Positions 7,196-15,651 of a stretch of DNA of 45,629 nucleotides are shown here, in pieces; position 1 is the first letter of the stretch, and each line of letters begins with the position of its first letter. The DNA is from a virus, in IMG/VR virus record IMGVR_UViG_3300042914_003558, positions 1 through 45,629 of that record; one strand, 5' to 3'. The notes under the pieces are model-generated. The model had not been told where the DNA came from and ran no database searches. It saw only the letters and a program-made list of their open reading frames with translations. Made by a program: the position numbers and the translations under genes.

Positions 7196-7999
7196 ATGCC
7201 TTCAACCAGAAACATTGCTGACATAAAATCGGCATTACTGCACCCAGCAACAACGTCTCATTTTGATGTGTTTATTGATAAACCAGCAAATTTGACTGCC
7301 CAGTATATGGGTGTAAATGGTGTTATCTATAATCAAGACAGATTAAATTTGATGTGCTCAGAAGCAACACTTCCTGGATCTAATTTAGCAACTTTGGAAC
7401 TTACTAATGACCATACTGGAGTTACTGAAAGGCACGCATATAGAAGAGTATATGATGATAGGATTGACTTAACTTTTTATGTTGATGTTGATAATTATTT
7501 GCCAATCAGATTTTTTGAGACTTGGATAAAGTATATTGCTCAAGAAAGTATTTCTGATGCGGGAGATCGTGGAGTTGGACTTGATGGTGGTAATTACTTT
7601 TATCGGTTTGCATATAGAGATGATTATGCATCTGATGGTCTTCAGATAACAAAATTTGAAAAAAGCATGATGGCAGGTGCTAAAGGATCAACTGGAAAAG
7701 CATTAACGTATAAATTTGTTAAAGCTTTTCCTATCAGTATTTCTTCTATGCCCGTGTCATACGATAGTTCTTCTTTATTAAAATGTACAGTAAGCATGAC
7801 TTATATGAGATATTATATTGAACGTTATGGTGGTGGTGCTCCTGATAATCCAACTGGCACACCAACGCAACAGGCTCAATTTAATTCTACCAACAAAAAT
7901 TTTACAGGAACTGGAGCTTTGGGCGTTCCTATTACTGGATTTAATATTGGAGGAATTCCTACATCTGTCGCAAAATCTTCTGGTAATACTGTTTCTTGA
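7196..7999 (+). CDS. Tail-tube-like protein (gp19/gp54 family)
   Basis: A 267-residue protein related to T4 gp19 tail-tube monomers. It starts PSTRNIADIKSALLHP and contains FDVFIDKP, CSEATLPGSNLATLEL, RRVYDDRIDLTFYVD and IRFFETWIKYI, the usual order of tube-fold strands, ending in a Gly/Asn/Thr-rich tail. It is longer than gp19 (about 163 residues) and lies away from the main tube gene. It may therefore be the gp54-like tube initiator that pairs with gp48, rather than the major tube protein. No good Shine-Dalgarno is visible. No perfect late promoter is seen on the plus strand, only an AT-rich stretch around 7170. Confidence 0.75.
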   Translation: MPSTRNIADIKSALLHPATTSHFDVFIDKPANLTAQYMGVNGVIYNQDRLNLMCSEATLPGSNLATLELTNDHTGVTERHAYRRVYDDRIDLTFYVDVDNYLPIRFFETWIKYIAQESISDAGDRGVGLDGGNYFYRFAYRDDYASDGLQITKFEKSMMAGAKGSTGKALTYKFVKAFPISISSMPVSYDSSSLLKCTVSMTYMRYYIERYGGGAPDNPTGTPTQQAQFNSTNKNFTGTGALGVPITGFNIGGIPTSVAKSSGNTVS

Positions 8000-8006
8000 T
8001 TTATAG

Positions 8007-8024
8007 GCACATTCTTTAATGTGC
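8007..8024 (+). other. Hairpin abutting the gp26 late promoter
   Basis: GCACATT and AATGTGC pair as a 7-base stem around a CTTT loop, directly followed by TATAAATA. There is no T tract, so it is not a standard terminator. It may protect the 3' end of the upstream mRNA. Confidence 0.45.
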
Positions 8025-8032
8025 TATAAATA
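8025..8032 (+). promoter_or_regulatory. Late promoter for gp26 and the hub/tape-measure operon
   Basis: Exact TATAAATA, 28 bases before the gp26 start. The Shine-Dalgarno AGGA follows before the ATG at 8061. It probably drives the long run of closely spaced genes from gp26 through the gp5-like hub. Confidence 0.75.
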
Positions 8033-8060
8033 ATCCTACTGAAACATTCTATAGGACATT

Positions 8061-8780
8061 ATGCCTTTACCTAAGATTGCTACACCAACTTATGAACTTG
8101 AATTGCCATCAACAGGAGAGACAATTCAATATAGACCGTTCCTTGTTAAGGAAGAAAAGTTACTTGTAATTGCTTTAGAGAGCGAAGATACAAAGCAAAT
8201 TACAACTGCAATTAAGACAGTAATTAAAAACTGTATCATCACAAAAAATATTAAAGTAGAATCATTACCAACATTTGATATTGAATACTTGTTCCTTAAT
8301 ATTCGTGGTAAGTCTGTTGGTGAAGAGTTGGAGGTTAATATTATTTGTCCAGACGATGGTGAGACTCAAGTTCCTGTGAAAATTAATCTTGATGATATCC
8401 AAGTTCAAAAAGACGAAGAACATTCCAATCGTATTAAACTTGATAGTAGTATTATGATGGAGATGAAGTATCCATCTCTTGACCAATTCATTAAGAATAA
8501 CTTTGATTTTGATAATAAAAATGCAATGGACCAATCATTTGAGTTGATTGGATCTTGTATTGATAAAATTTTTACTGAAGATGAAGTTTGGTCTGCCTCC
8601 GATGTGACTAAAAAAGAAATTGGAGAGTTTCTTGAATCAATGAACTCTTCTCAGTTTAAAGATATTGAGAAGTTTTTTGAGACAATGCCTAAACTTTCTC
8701 ATACTATTAAAGTAACTAATCCAAATACACAAGTTGAGAGTGAGGTTGTTCTTGAGGGCTTAGCGTCTTTTTTCGCGTAG
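8061..8780 (+). CDS. 26: gp26 baseplate hub subunit
   Basis: A 239-residue protein (T4 gp26 has 208). It begins MPLPKIATPTYELELPSTG, followed by IQYRPFLVKEEKLLVIALES, which is the recognisable gp26 N-terminal signature. CPDDGE and a C-terminal helical region rich in Phe and Glu follow. Related proteins act as a tail-assembly chaperone for the tape measure in other myophages, in line with the tape-measure-like gene two positions on. It is the first gene after the TATAAATA promoter and ends 2 bases before gp51. Confidence 0.85.
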   Translation: MPLPKIATPTYELELPSTGETIQYRPFLVKEEKLLVIALESEDTKQITTAIKTVIKNCIITKNIKVESLPTFDIEYLFLNIRGKSVGEELEVNIICPDDGETQVPVKINLDDIQVQKDEEHSNRIKLDSSIMMEMKYPSLDQFIKNNFDFDNKNAMDQSFELIGSCIDKIFTEDEVWSASDVTKKEIGEFLESMNSSQFKDIEKFFETMPKLSHTIKVTNPNTQVESEVVLEGLASFFA

Positions 8781-8782
8781 CA

Positions 8783-8971
8783 ATGGTCCATATGGACCTT
8801 GAAAATTATTTTCGTTTGAACTTTTCCCTGATGCAGTACCATAAATATTCTTTATGGGAGATTGAAAACTTGATACCGTGGGAAAGAGATATCTATGTTG
8901 CATTATTACAACAGCATCTTGAGGAAGAGCAATTAAAACAACAGCAGCAGATGAGCAATGCCCACTTCTAA
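8783..8971 (+). CDS. 51: gp51-like baseplate hub assembly protein
   Basis: A 62-residue protein whose core, YHKYSLWEIENLIPWERDIYV, fits the small gp51 family that follows gp26 in cyanophages. T4 gp51 is needed catalytically for hub assembly and is not in the virion. The C-terminus is Gln/Glu rich. The start could be 8783 or the internal ATG at 8792. It overlaps the next gene by 14 bases. A gp26-gp51 pair reading into a tape measure recalls the assembly-chaperone pair of other tailed phages. Confidence 0.7.
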   Translation: MVHMDLENYFRLNFSLMQYHKYSLWEIENLIPWERDIYVALLQQHLEEEQLKQQQQMSNAHF

Positions 8972-11246
8972 GGACTTAAAAGACCTAGATTCACAACTTA
9001 AAAAAACAGTTATCTCTGCCGAAAGTTTTAAGAGAGGGAGTTCTCTTGATTCCTCAAGAAGCATTGCAAATATACATAAGACACTATCAAATCTTGCGGA
9101 ACATACAAGGAAACTTGCTGTTCGTTTTATTAACTTAGAAAAAGTTGTTGATAATAATTCTAGAAAGATTACGATTCTCAAAAATCTTTCACAGTCTCAA
9201 AGTAAAAGAATAAGTGGCGATAATATTGGCGCAAAATTACCTGGCAGTTCTACATCAAATGTAGAAGATAGTATCTCTGCGATTGCAAAATCGGTAAGTT
9301 CAATTGCAGAGATAATGGCAAGTAGAAAAAAACTTGCCGATAATACCGCTGCTTATGAAAAAAGAAAAGCAGAACAGGAAAAAAGAGGACTTGCTGAAAG
9401 TAAGTTAGAAAATGTATTTACTGGAATTGCACGAACTGCAGAAAAAATTATAACGCCCGTAAAAAGTCTTCTTGATAGGATACTAGAATTTATTGGAACT
9501 GTCATTCTTGGAAGGATAATTTTTAAAATTATTGAGTGGTTTGGAAAAAAAGATAATCAAGAAAAAGTACAATCACTCATTCGTTTTTTTAAAGATCATT
9601 GGCCTAAGCTTCTTGCATTATATTTGGTATTTGGTAATTCTTTTGGAAGATTTGTTTTTAGTTTAACCAAGACTTTAATTGGTGGTGCAATTAAACTTGG
9701 TATTGCAATTGCTAAATTGTTAGCAGCAAAAAAAGTAGCAGGTGCTGGAAGTGTAGCAAAATTTCTTGGTAAACGTGGGGGTCTCATTGGTGCTGGATTA
9801 GCAACAGCTGTTACTGTCGGGGGAGCATTAGCAGTAACTAATACTCTTAAGGGTGAAGAAAAACCAAACACACAAAAGTTTTCTGGTGGTGGATTAGCAA
9901 TTCCAAGATTTGCTGGGGGTGGATTTAATTTTAAAGGTATGTTAGATCCATTAGGAATGCTTTTTGGTGGTGCATTTGGATCTGGAAAACCACAAGAAAT
10001 GATGAGTGGTTTTGTAAGTGGAGAGAAGGGTATTGATAAAGTCCCTGCGATGCTTAGTGATGGTGAATTTGTTATGTCTCGTGGTGCCGTTGCGAAGTAT
10101 GGTGTAGATACTTTGGAAGCAATGAATGCTGCTGGAGGTGGGACAAATAAACCAAAAATTATGAGTGGAACTACTTATGCTCAAGGTGGTGGGTTGGTTG
10201 GAAATAAACCCAAGCAAGATGAAATTAAAAATCAACAGAAAGATGCTGCTAAAACTCCTAACGCAGCAAGAGCAGCACAACAACTTCAAATAAAAAAAGC
10301 ACTCACATCAGGAAAGGGAATTTCTACAGGTACGTCTGAATCTGATGTAAGAAAAGAGTGGAATAATGTTTTTAATAATATAGACCATCCTTTATTTTAT
10401 AAAGTAGTATCTGATCCATCGTACAATTATACACAGTTTAAAAAAGATTATCTATCAAAACAATCAGAAAAACCAAAGTCAACATATAAACCTTATGTTT
10501 CTAGATTTGCAGGTGCTAGAGATGCTGCACACGAGAGAGCAAAAAGAATTCAACCATCAAGACCATATGTAAATCCATTCTCACCGGGAGGAATGTTTGG
10601 CGGTCCAAGAATGCAAGCAAGATTAGATTATGCTGCAGGAAAGGGTAAATATTATTCTTCTTCAGACCAAAAAACCTATGGAAATTATAATGATGCAGTA
10701 TCTGCTAAAAAGTCCAGGTTAACTTCATTGGCATCACAGCAAAGACTTAACAAATTGAGTTTTGCTGGTGCGAGTAGAAATAAATCAAGAGGTGTTAGAA
10801 TTGATGCTGAGGACAAAGCAAGATCGCAAGAAGTTAGGAGTAGGGGAGGTGCCTTTGGTCAAATGATGAGATTGAGCACTAGAATATTTGGTGGAGAAAA
10901 AGGTAGAAGCAGAGTTGAAGCGTCTGATAAAGCATCACAATCAAGAGTAAAACAAGCAGGTGCTGCTTCTATTGGTAGATATTATTCTTCTTCAGATGGT
11001 AAGTATTATAAAGATTATAATGCTGCAGTTAAAGCTAAAAAATTAAGACTTGCCGAACAGCAAAAGAAATCTAGTGGAGTTAAACCACCAGTAAAACCAA
11101 GTCCTAAACCATATGTTGCCTCTGGTGGAGGAATGGGCGGTAAGAGAGGGAGTGGTGCGAATCCAAGTGGCACAAAACCACCAAAATTTGGTGCAACTTG
11201 TCCTAAGAATGGTAATCAGAAGAAAAAAATTCTTGGTATATTCTAG
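8958..11246 (+). CDS. Tape-measure-like tail protein
   Basis: A 762-residue protein. Residues 1-160 are coiled-coil-like (Lys/Ser/Leu). Residues about 165-190 (FIGTVILGRIIFKIIEWF) and 205-245 are hydrophobic helices, followed by a Gly-rich stretch. Residues about 350-385 carry KVPAMLSDGEFVMSRGAV, a motif typical of phage tape measures. The C-terminal part is basic and Gly/Ser/Pro rich and holds two copies of a KYYSSSD...YNxAVxAKKxRL unit (about 562-588 and 672-698). It probably sets tail length or lines the tube, as gp29 does in T4, though it is not an obvious gp29 homologue. The hydrophobic block is shared with the next gene, so the two are probably paralogues. Confidence 0.7.
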   Translation: MPTSKDLKDLDSQLKKTVISAESFKRGSSLDSSRSIANIHKTLSNLAEHTRKLAVRFINLEKVVDNNSRKITILKNLSQSQSKRISGDNIGAKLPGSSTSNVEDSISAIAKSVSSIAEIMASRKKLADNTAAYEKRKAEQEKRGLAESKLENVFTGIARTAEKIITPVKSLLDRILEFIGTVILGRIIFKIIEWFGKKDNQEKVQSLIRFFKDHWPKLLALYLVFGNSFGRFVFSLTKTLIGGAIKLGIAIAKLLAAKKVAGAGSVAKFLGKRGGLIGAGLATAVTVGGALAVTNTLKGEEKPNTQKFSGGGLAIPRFAGGGFNFKGMLDPLGMLFGGAFGSGKPQEMMSGFVSGEKGIDKVPAMLSDGEFVMSRGAVAKYGVDTLEAMNAAGGGTNKPKIMSGTTYAQGGGLVGNKPKQDEIKNQQKDAAKTPNAARAAQQLQIKKALTSGKGISTGTSESDVRKEWNNVFNNIDHPLFYKVVSDPSYNYTQFKKDYLSKQSEKPKSTYKPYVSRFAGARDAAHERAKRIQPSRPYVNPFSPGGMFGGPRMQARLDYAAGKGKYYSSSDQKTYGNYNDAVSAKKSRLTSLASQQRLNKLSFAGASRNKSRGVRIDAEDKARSQEVRSRGGAFGQMMRLSTRIFGGEKGRSRVEASDKASQSRVKQAGAASIGRYYSSSDGKYYKDYNAAVKAKKLRLAEQQKKSSGVKPPVKPSPKPYVASGGGMGGKRGSGANPSGTKPPKFGATCPKNGNQKKKILGIF

Positions 11247-11258
11247 GAGATAGAGTAA

Positions 11259-14051
11259 ATGGCAATCACCTCAGACAAACTCCTAAACAGAACAACAAAA
11301 AATATTGATAGGAATATAATATTTTCTGGTGGTCCTTCTAATGTTGTTCTAACAAAAAAATCAGTAAAAGATATTGGTGAAATTAAAGTTAATGTAATTA
11401 AGATTGAAAGTATCTTGAAAGGAACTCTTGCATCTGAAAAGAAATCTCTTGATGAAAAGAAGAGGCAAGAGAGTGGTAAAAGAAGAGAGAAGCAAGAGGA
11501 AAAGCTAGAAACAAAACCTCAGGCAGAGAAAGGACCAATCAAGATGCCAAAGGTTCCCAGAACAGGATTTCTTGATTGGATAAAGAATTTTATTGGTAAT
11601 GTAATTCTTGGATATTTTGCTATAAGAATGTTGAAGTATTTGCCTAAGATAGTACCAATTTTAAAGTTTCTTGGATCTGCTACTGATTTTGTAATTAACA
11701 CTGGGGGAAAACTTTTAGATGGTCTGATTACTTTTGTTGACTGGGGTTACAAAGCAATTGATGCAACCACGGGATTCATTAAGAAGATTGGTGGATCTGG
11801 TGCCGCAGAAAATTTTGGAAAGTTTCTTGGTCTGATTGACAATGCGTTATTCCTGACAACTACGATTGCAACTGCTATGGCAGTTGAAGCTTTAACTTCA
11901 ACTAGTGGTAAAGATATTGATATAAACGGACAATCTAAACCTAAAGGAAAACCCACAGTAACGCAAGGAAGAGGAGGACAAAAATTAGGACCTAGATTAC
12001 CAGGAACTGGACCCAAAATTACTGGTGCTGGTGGCATTGGTAGACGTGGAACAAAAGCAATTCTTGGAACTGTAAGACCTTTACTTAAAAGACTTCCAAT
12101 TATTGGTGCTTTGATTGATTTTGGTTTGTCTGTGGCACTTGGAGAAGATCCTGGTAGGGCAGCATTTAAAGCAATAGGTGCGGCTCTTCTTGGTTCTGTT
12201 GGTGCTGCTGTTGGTTCTCTTGCTTTTGGTTTTGGTGGAATTATTGGTGGTATTCTGGGAAGTATAGGTGGTGATGCACTTGGTGGGGCATTATATGATT
12301 TATTTTTTGGTGGAAAGAAACCAAAACCTAAAGGCAAAGTTCAAGGAAAGGCAGGTGGTGGAATTACAAGAGGTGGTAAAGCACAAACAGGAGCAAGAAG
12401 AACTATAGGTGGAGACAAAAAGAAAGGAAAGTACAAAAGAACTTTAGCGAGGAAACCATCCAAAACTCAGTTCAAAGCAGATCCTAAAGATCCTTTAGTG
12501 AAGAGTGCTGAAGAACTTGATAAAACAAAATATTTTGGACCAGTTCTTTCGATCACAAATAAACTTGATATGAAAGAAGAACCAACCCAAAAAGATTATG
12601 AAAACGTTGGATTGGGTCTTAACTTATTAATTGCAAAAGGTCTTGAAGAAGGACAATTAAAGGGTGGATTGGTTGCTGCATTTGCTGAAGGTGGAATGGT
12701 AGATGGTGAGTTCTTGTCAGCAGCAGAAAAGGGAGTTGATATTAGTAGTTGGATTAGTAAAACTTTTAGAGATGAGTTTGAAACTAATGCTCAAAGAACT
12801 TTGAGATTGATAAGAGAAAGAAAAGAAAAGAAAGAACCTGATAAAAGTGATCCTACATTAACTGGACCTGATGAAGAATTGCCAAGTGGAACATTAACAG
12901 AGGGACAGTGGGGTCCCCTATTGGATTTAATTTCTGGCAAAGAATCTGGTGGAAATTATGAGGCAATGTATCCAAGTACAACACTAAAGGGTGCAACCAA
13001 GATGACCATCGCTGAAGTTGCTAGGAGAGCAACTGGTGCTGTCGGCAAATATCAACAACTCCCACAATATCTTGTAGGAAGGGCAAGAGCGGCAGGTCTT
13101 AATCCAGATAAAGATCTTTATAGTCCAGAGAATCAGGAAAAGATTATTATTAATGTCAATATTAAAGGAAGAGGTGGTGAAAGGTGGTTGAAAGGTGAGA
13201 TAAGTGATGAACAGTTTATGCAAGGATTGTCACAAGAATTTGCATCTTTACCCAATGCTCAGGGTAAGTTTTATTATCCTGGACAAAGAAGTTCAATGAC
13301 TGCAGAAAAAGTTAAAGCAGCTCTTTCTAAAGTTAAGAAAGGTGGATATAGTCAACAAGAAATAGCATCGTCAAAAACTGGAATGACCGGTCCTTTGGGA
13401 ACAGGAAAAGCATCTAGTGTTGATCAATTCAATGCGATTGCTAAAAAATATGGATTAACTTTAACAAGTGATTACCGACCTGGTGATTCTGGATATCATG
13501 GAAAGAATAGAGCGAGAGATTATTCAAATGATTCTGTGGGAAGAGGAACACCTGAACAGTTAGCATTTGCAAAATATTTGGTCCAAAATTATGGTTCATC
13601 ACTTACTCAACTAATCTATACTCCACTTGGATTTGGAATTGCTAATGGTAAAAAAGTCGGATTAGATTATTGGGGAGCATCAACAAATGCAATTCATTAT
13701 CACCATGTTCACGTTGCTCTTGCTAAGGGTGGACGGGTTCTTATACCAACATTTGCGATGTTGGCTGAAGAGGGTCCAGAGTTTGTTTTTGATGCAAACA
13801 CCACTGCTGGACTAGATAGAATTGCTCCTGGTATTTTAGAAAAATTAAATGTTGCAAAAACAAAACCACAACTTGCAAGTATTCTTCAATCTTATACGGG
13901 ATATGAACAACCATATGGAGAGACGCAGATTGTTGAGGTTCCTGTAGAAGTCCCCGTTGTTATGGGCAGAAATTCTTATGGATCTTCGTCAACAATAATT
14001 GCTCCTTCTGGTGTAGAGGATCCATATGAAGCACTTTATGTTGGTGGGTAA
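11259..14051 (+). CDS. Tape-measure-like tail protein with muramidase-like and M15-peptidase-like domains
   Basis: A 930-residue protein after AGGAGAT. Residues 1-95 are charged and helical. Residues about 100-135 (FLDWIKNFIGNVILGYFAIRM) match the hydrophobic block of the preceding protein. Gly-rich and hydrophobic stretches follow (about 240-350). Residues about 550-660 look like a transglycosylase or muramidase fold: GKESGG with candidate catalytic Glu562, then GAVGKYQ around Tyr598. Residues about 725-820 carry SDYRPGDSGYHG, with His747-x6-Asp754 and a later HVH (His816, His818), the zinc-ligand pattern of M15/LAS D,D-peptidases. The end has EEGPEFVFD, another tape-measure motif. It is probably injected or hub-attached and cuts both glycan and peptide bonds during entry. 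Confidence 0.75.
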   Translation: MAITSDKLLNRTTKNIDRNIIFSGGPSNVVLTKKSVKDIGEIKVNVIKIESILKGTLASEKKSLDEKKRQESGKRREKQEEKLETKPQAEKGPIKMPKVPRTGFLDWIKNFIGNVILGYFAIRMLKYLPKIVPILKFLGSATDFVINTGGKLLDGLITFVDWGYKAIDATTGFIKKIGGSGAAENFGKFLGLIDNALFLTTTIATAMAVEALTSTSGKDIDINGQSKPKGKPTVTQGRGGQKLGPRLPGTGPKITGAGGIGRRGTKAILGTVRPLLKRLPIIGALIDFGLSVALGEDPGRAAFKAIGAALLGSVGAAVGSLAFGFGGIIGGILGSIGGDALGGALYDLFFGGKKPKPKGKVQGKAGGGITRGGKAQTGARRTIGGDKKKGKYKRTLARKPSKTQFKADPKDPLVKSAEELDKTKYFGPVLSITNKLDMKEEPTQKDYENVGLGLNLLIAKGLEEGQLKGGLVAAFAEGGMVDGEFLSAAEKGVDISSWISKTFRDEFETNAQRTLRLIRERKEKKEPDKSDPTLTGPDEELPSGTLTEGQWGPLLDLISGKESGGNYEAMYPSTTLKGATKMTIAEVARRATGAVGKYQQLPQYLVGRARAAGLNPDKDLYSPENQEKIIINVNIKGRGGERWLKGEISDEQFMQGLSQEFASLPNAQGKFYYPGQRSSMTAEKVKAALSKVKKGGYSQQEIASSKTGMTGPLGTGKASSVDQFNAIAKKYGLTLTSDYRPGDSGYHGKNRARDYSNDSVGRGTPEQLAFAKYLVQNYGSSLTQLIYTPLGFGIANGKKVGLDYWGASTNAIHYHHVHVALAKGGRVLIPTFAMLAEEGPEFVFDANTTAGLDRIAPGILEKLNVAKTKPQLASILQSYTGYEQPYGETQIVEVPVEVPVVMGRNSYGSSSTIIAPSGVEDPYEALYVGG

Positions 14052-14074
14052 ATATAAGTAAGAGGTAATATAAA

Positions 14075-15430
14075 ATGGCAAATCAGGTAGTAACAAAGTC
14101 AGCAGAAGCTTCTAATATTACGCAACTTGATATCGTTTCAAACAAGACGGGGAAAACCGTAAGTGTTACTGGCGGAACCGTTGGGTTACTTTATTATGAA
14201 AGTATCCTACAAGATTCTATAAGAGCAACAGTAACTTTTGCTGACGTAGGAAATACGATCAATAATAAAACTGCCCTTGATGGGTTACCAATTGTTGGTC
14301 AAGAGCAAGTAAAGGTAAAGTTTTCTGATAATAATGAGAATGAATTGGACTTAACTTTGTATGTAAATAAAGTTACTCCTTTAAGTGATGATACTACAAA
14401 GTCTTTGGTTCAACTTGACTTGACATCTAAAGAGTTTATTTTGAATGAGAAAGTAAGATTGAATGAAAGGTTTGATGGTAAAATCTCAGAGCACATTAGA
14501 AAAATACTAACAGATAAAAACTACCTTGCAACAGAAAAAGAAGTTGATATTGAAGAGACTTCAAATAATTATAATTTTGTTGGCAATAATCGCAAACCTT
14601 ACTATGCTATGAATTGGTTGTCAAAAAAATCAATATCAGCAGAAGCACAAAAGAAAGGTGAAAGTGCAGGATACTTTTTCTTTGAAACTTATGATGGGTT
14701 TAAATTTAAATCAATAGATGGTCTTTTATCTCAAGAAAAGAAAAAGTCTATCCTGTATAACCAATCTCCAGATTCCAGAGGAGAAAATTTACCCGCTGGA
14801 TATGATGTAAAAGCACTTGACTATAACAAAGATAACAGTGTTGATGTTCAAGAAAAGTTGCAGATGGGTGCTTTTTCCACTAGAACAATTCTTTTTGACC
14901 CATTCAGTTGCTACTATGAAGTTGTGACCCAAAATGCTAAAGATAAAGAAGACTCTTTAAAACTAGCTGGTAAAGAACTTCCTGTTCTCAATTCGGAATT
15001 TAATCGTGGAGGAAAAAATAAAGAATTCTCTAGAACACAATATATGCTCCTTGATAGGGGAACCTTGCCTTCTGGTAGTGGTACTGGTAAAAATCAACAA
15101 CAACTACAGAAATCCAAAGAACTTAATTTTGAAGCAAAGGATATTCTAAATCAATCCATTAGAAGATATGGTCAGTTGTTTTCACAAAAATCAACCATCA
15201 CAATAGCAGGTGATTTTTCACTACACGCAGGTGATGTCATATTCCTAGATGCTCCAGAACTGCAAACTGATACAAAAAATGATGACATCAATAAGGAAAG
15301 TGGGGGTCTATATATTATAGCGGATTTATGCCACTATATTTCTCCAAAAGAAACATATACAAAATTAAATCTAGTAAGGGATTCTTTTGGAAGAAAGGGA
15401 AATCACACTTCAAATTATAATCCATTATGA
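14075..15430 (+). CDS. 27: gp27-like baseplate central hub protein
   Basis: A 451-residue protein (T4 gp27 has 391). The N-terminal domain has LLYYESILQDSIRATVTFAD, typical of gp27 and other hub proteins with a tube-like beta-barrel. KVTPLSDDTTKSLVQLDLTS follows, and a C-terminal strand pair carries GDFSLHAGDVIFLDAPE. gp27 forms the trimeric ring to which the gp5 spike and the tail tube attach. It follows AAGAGG and overlaps the CP12-like gene by 4 bases, with the gp5-like hub gene just beyond. Gene order agrees with hub function. Confidence 0.82.
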   Translation: MANQVVTKSAEASNITQLDIVSNKTGKTVSVTGGTVGLLYYESILQDSIRATVTFADVGNTINNKTALDGLPIVGQEQVKVKFSDNNENELDLTLYVNKVTPLSDDTTKSLVQLDLTSKEFILNEKVRLNERFDGKISEHIRKILTDKNYLATEKEVDIEETSNNYNFVGNNRKPYYAMNWLSKKSISAEAQKKGESAGYFFFETYDGFKFKSIDGLLSQEKKKSILYNQSPDSRGENLPAGYDVKALDYNKDNSVDVQEKLQMGAFSTRTILFDPFSCYYEVVTQNAKDKEDSLKLAGKELPVLNSEFNRGGKNKEFSRTQYMLLDRGTLPSGSGTGKNQQQLQKSKELNFEAKDILNQSIRRYGQLFSQKSTITIAGDFSLHAGDVIFLDAPELQTDTKNDDINKESGGLYIIADLCHYISPKETYTKLNLVRDSFGRKGNHTSNYNPL

Positions 15431-15645
15431 CACAAAGAAGTATTCAACAACACATAAATGATGATAAGGATAAGTTGGATGACCCAACATTGTCTCCTCA
15501 AATGAGAAGACACGTTGAAGATGAGTTGGGACACTTGGAAAAATACCAAGCAAATCATCCAGATGAAAACCACGATCCAACAGCGTTTGAGATGTATTGT
15601 GATGAGAATCCAGACGCTGCAGAATGTAAAATTTATGAAGATTGA
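15427..15645 (+). CDS. CP12-like small protein (C-terminal GAPDH-binding motif)
   Basis: A 72-residue acidic protein. Residues 1-50 are a charged helix (SPQMRRHVEDELGHLEKYQ). The end, EMYCDENPDAAECKIYED, matches the CP12 C-terminal loop: Cys58-x8-Cys67, the Pro between them, and a final acidic tail after Tyr. In cyanobacteria and plants this loop closes as a disulfide in the dark and binds GAPDH; with PRK it switches off the Calvin cycle. The N-terminal CP12 cysteine pair and the AWD-VEEL core for PRK are missing, so only GAPDH binding would be expected. It lies between hub genes gp27 (4-base overlap) and gp5 (6 bases away), so it would be made late. A purely structural role remains possible. 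Confidence 0.7.
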   Translation: MTQRSIQQHINDDKDKLDDPTLSPQMRRHVEDELGHLEKYQANHPDENHDPTAFEMYCDENPDAAECKIYED

Positions 15646-15651
15646 TAGGTA

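Noticed and set aside
11747-12337. 196-codon minus-strand frame inside the 930-residue tail protein
   Set aside because: Antisense to a Gly/Ala-rich coding stretch, Pro-rich translation, no ribosome site or promoter.
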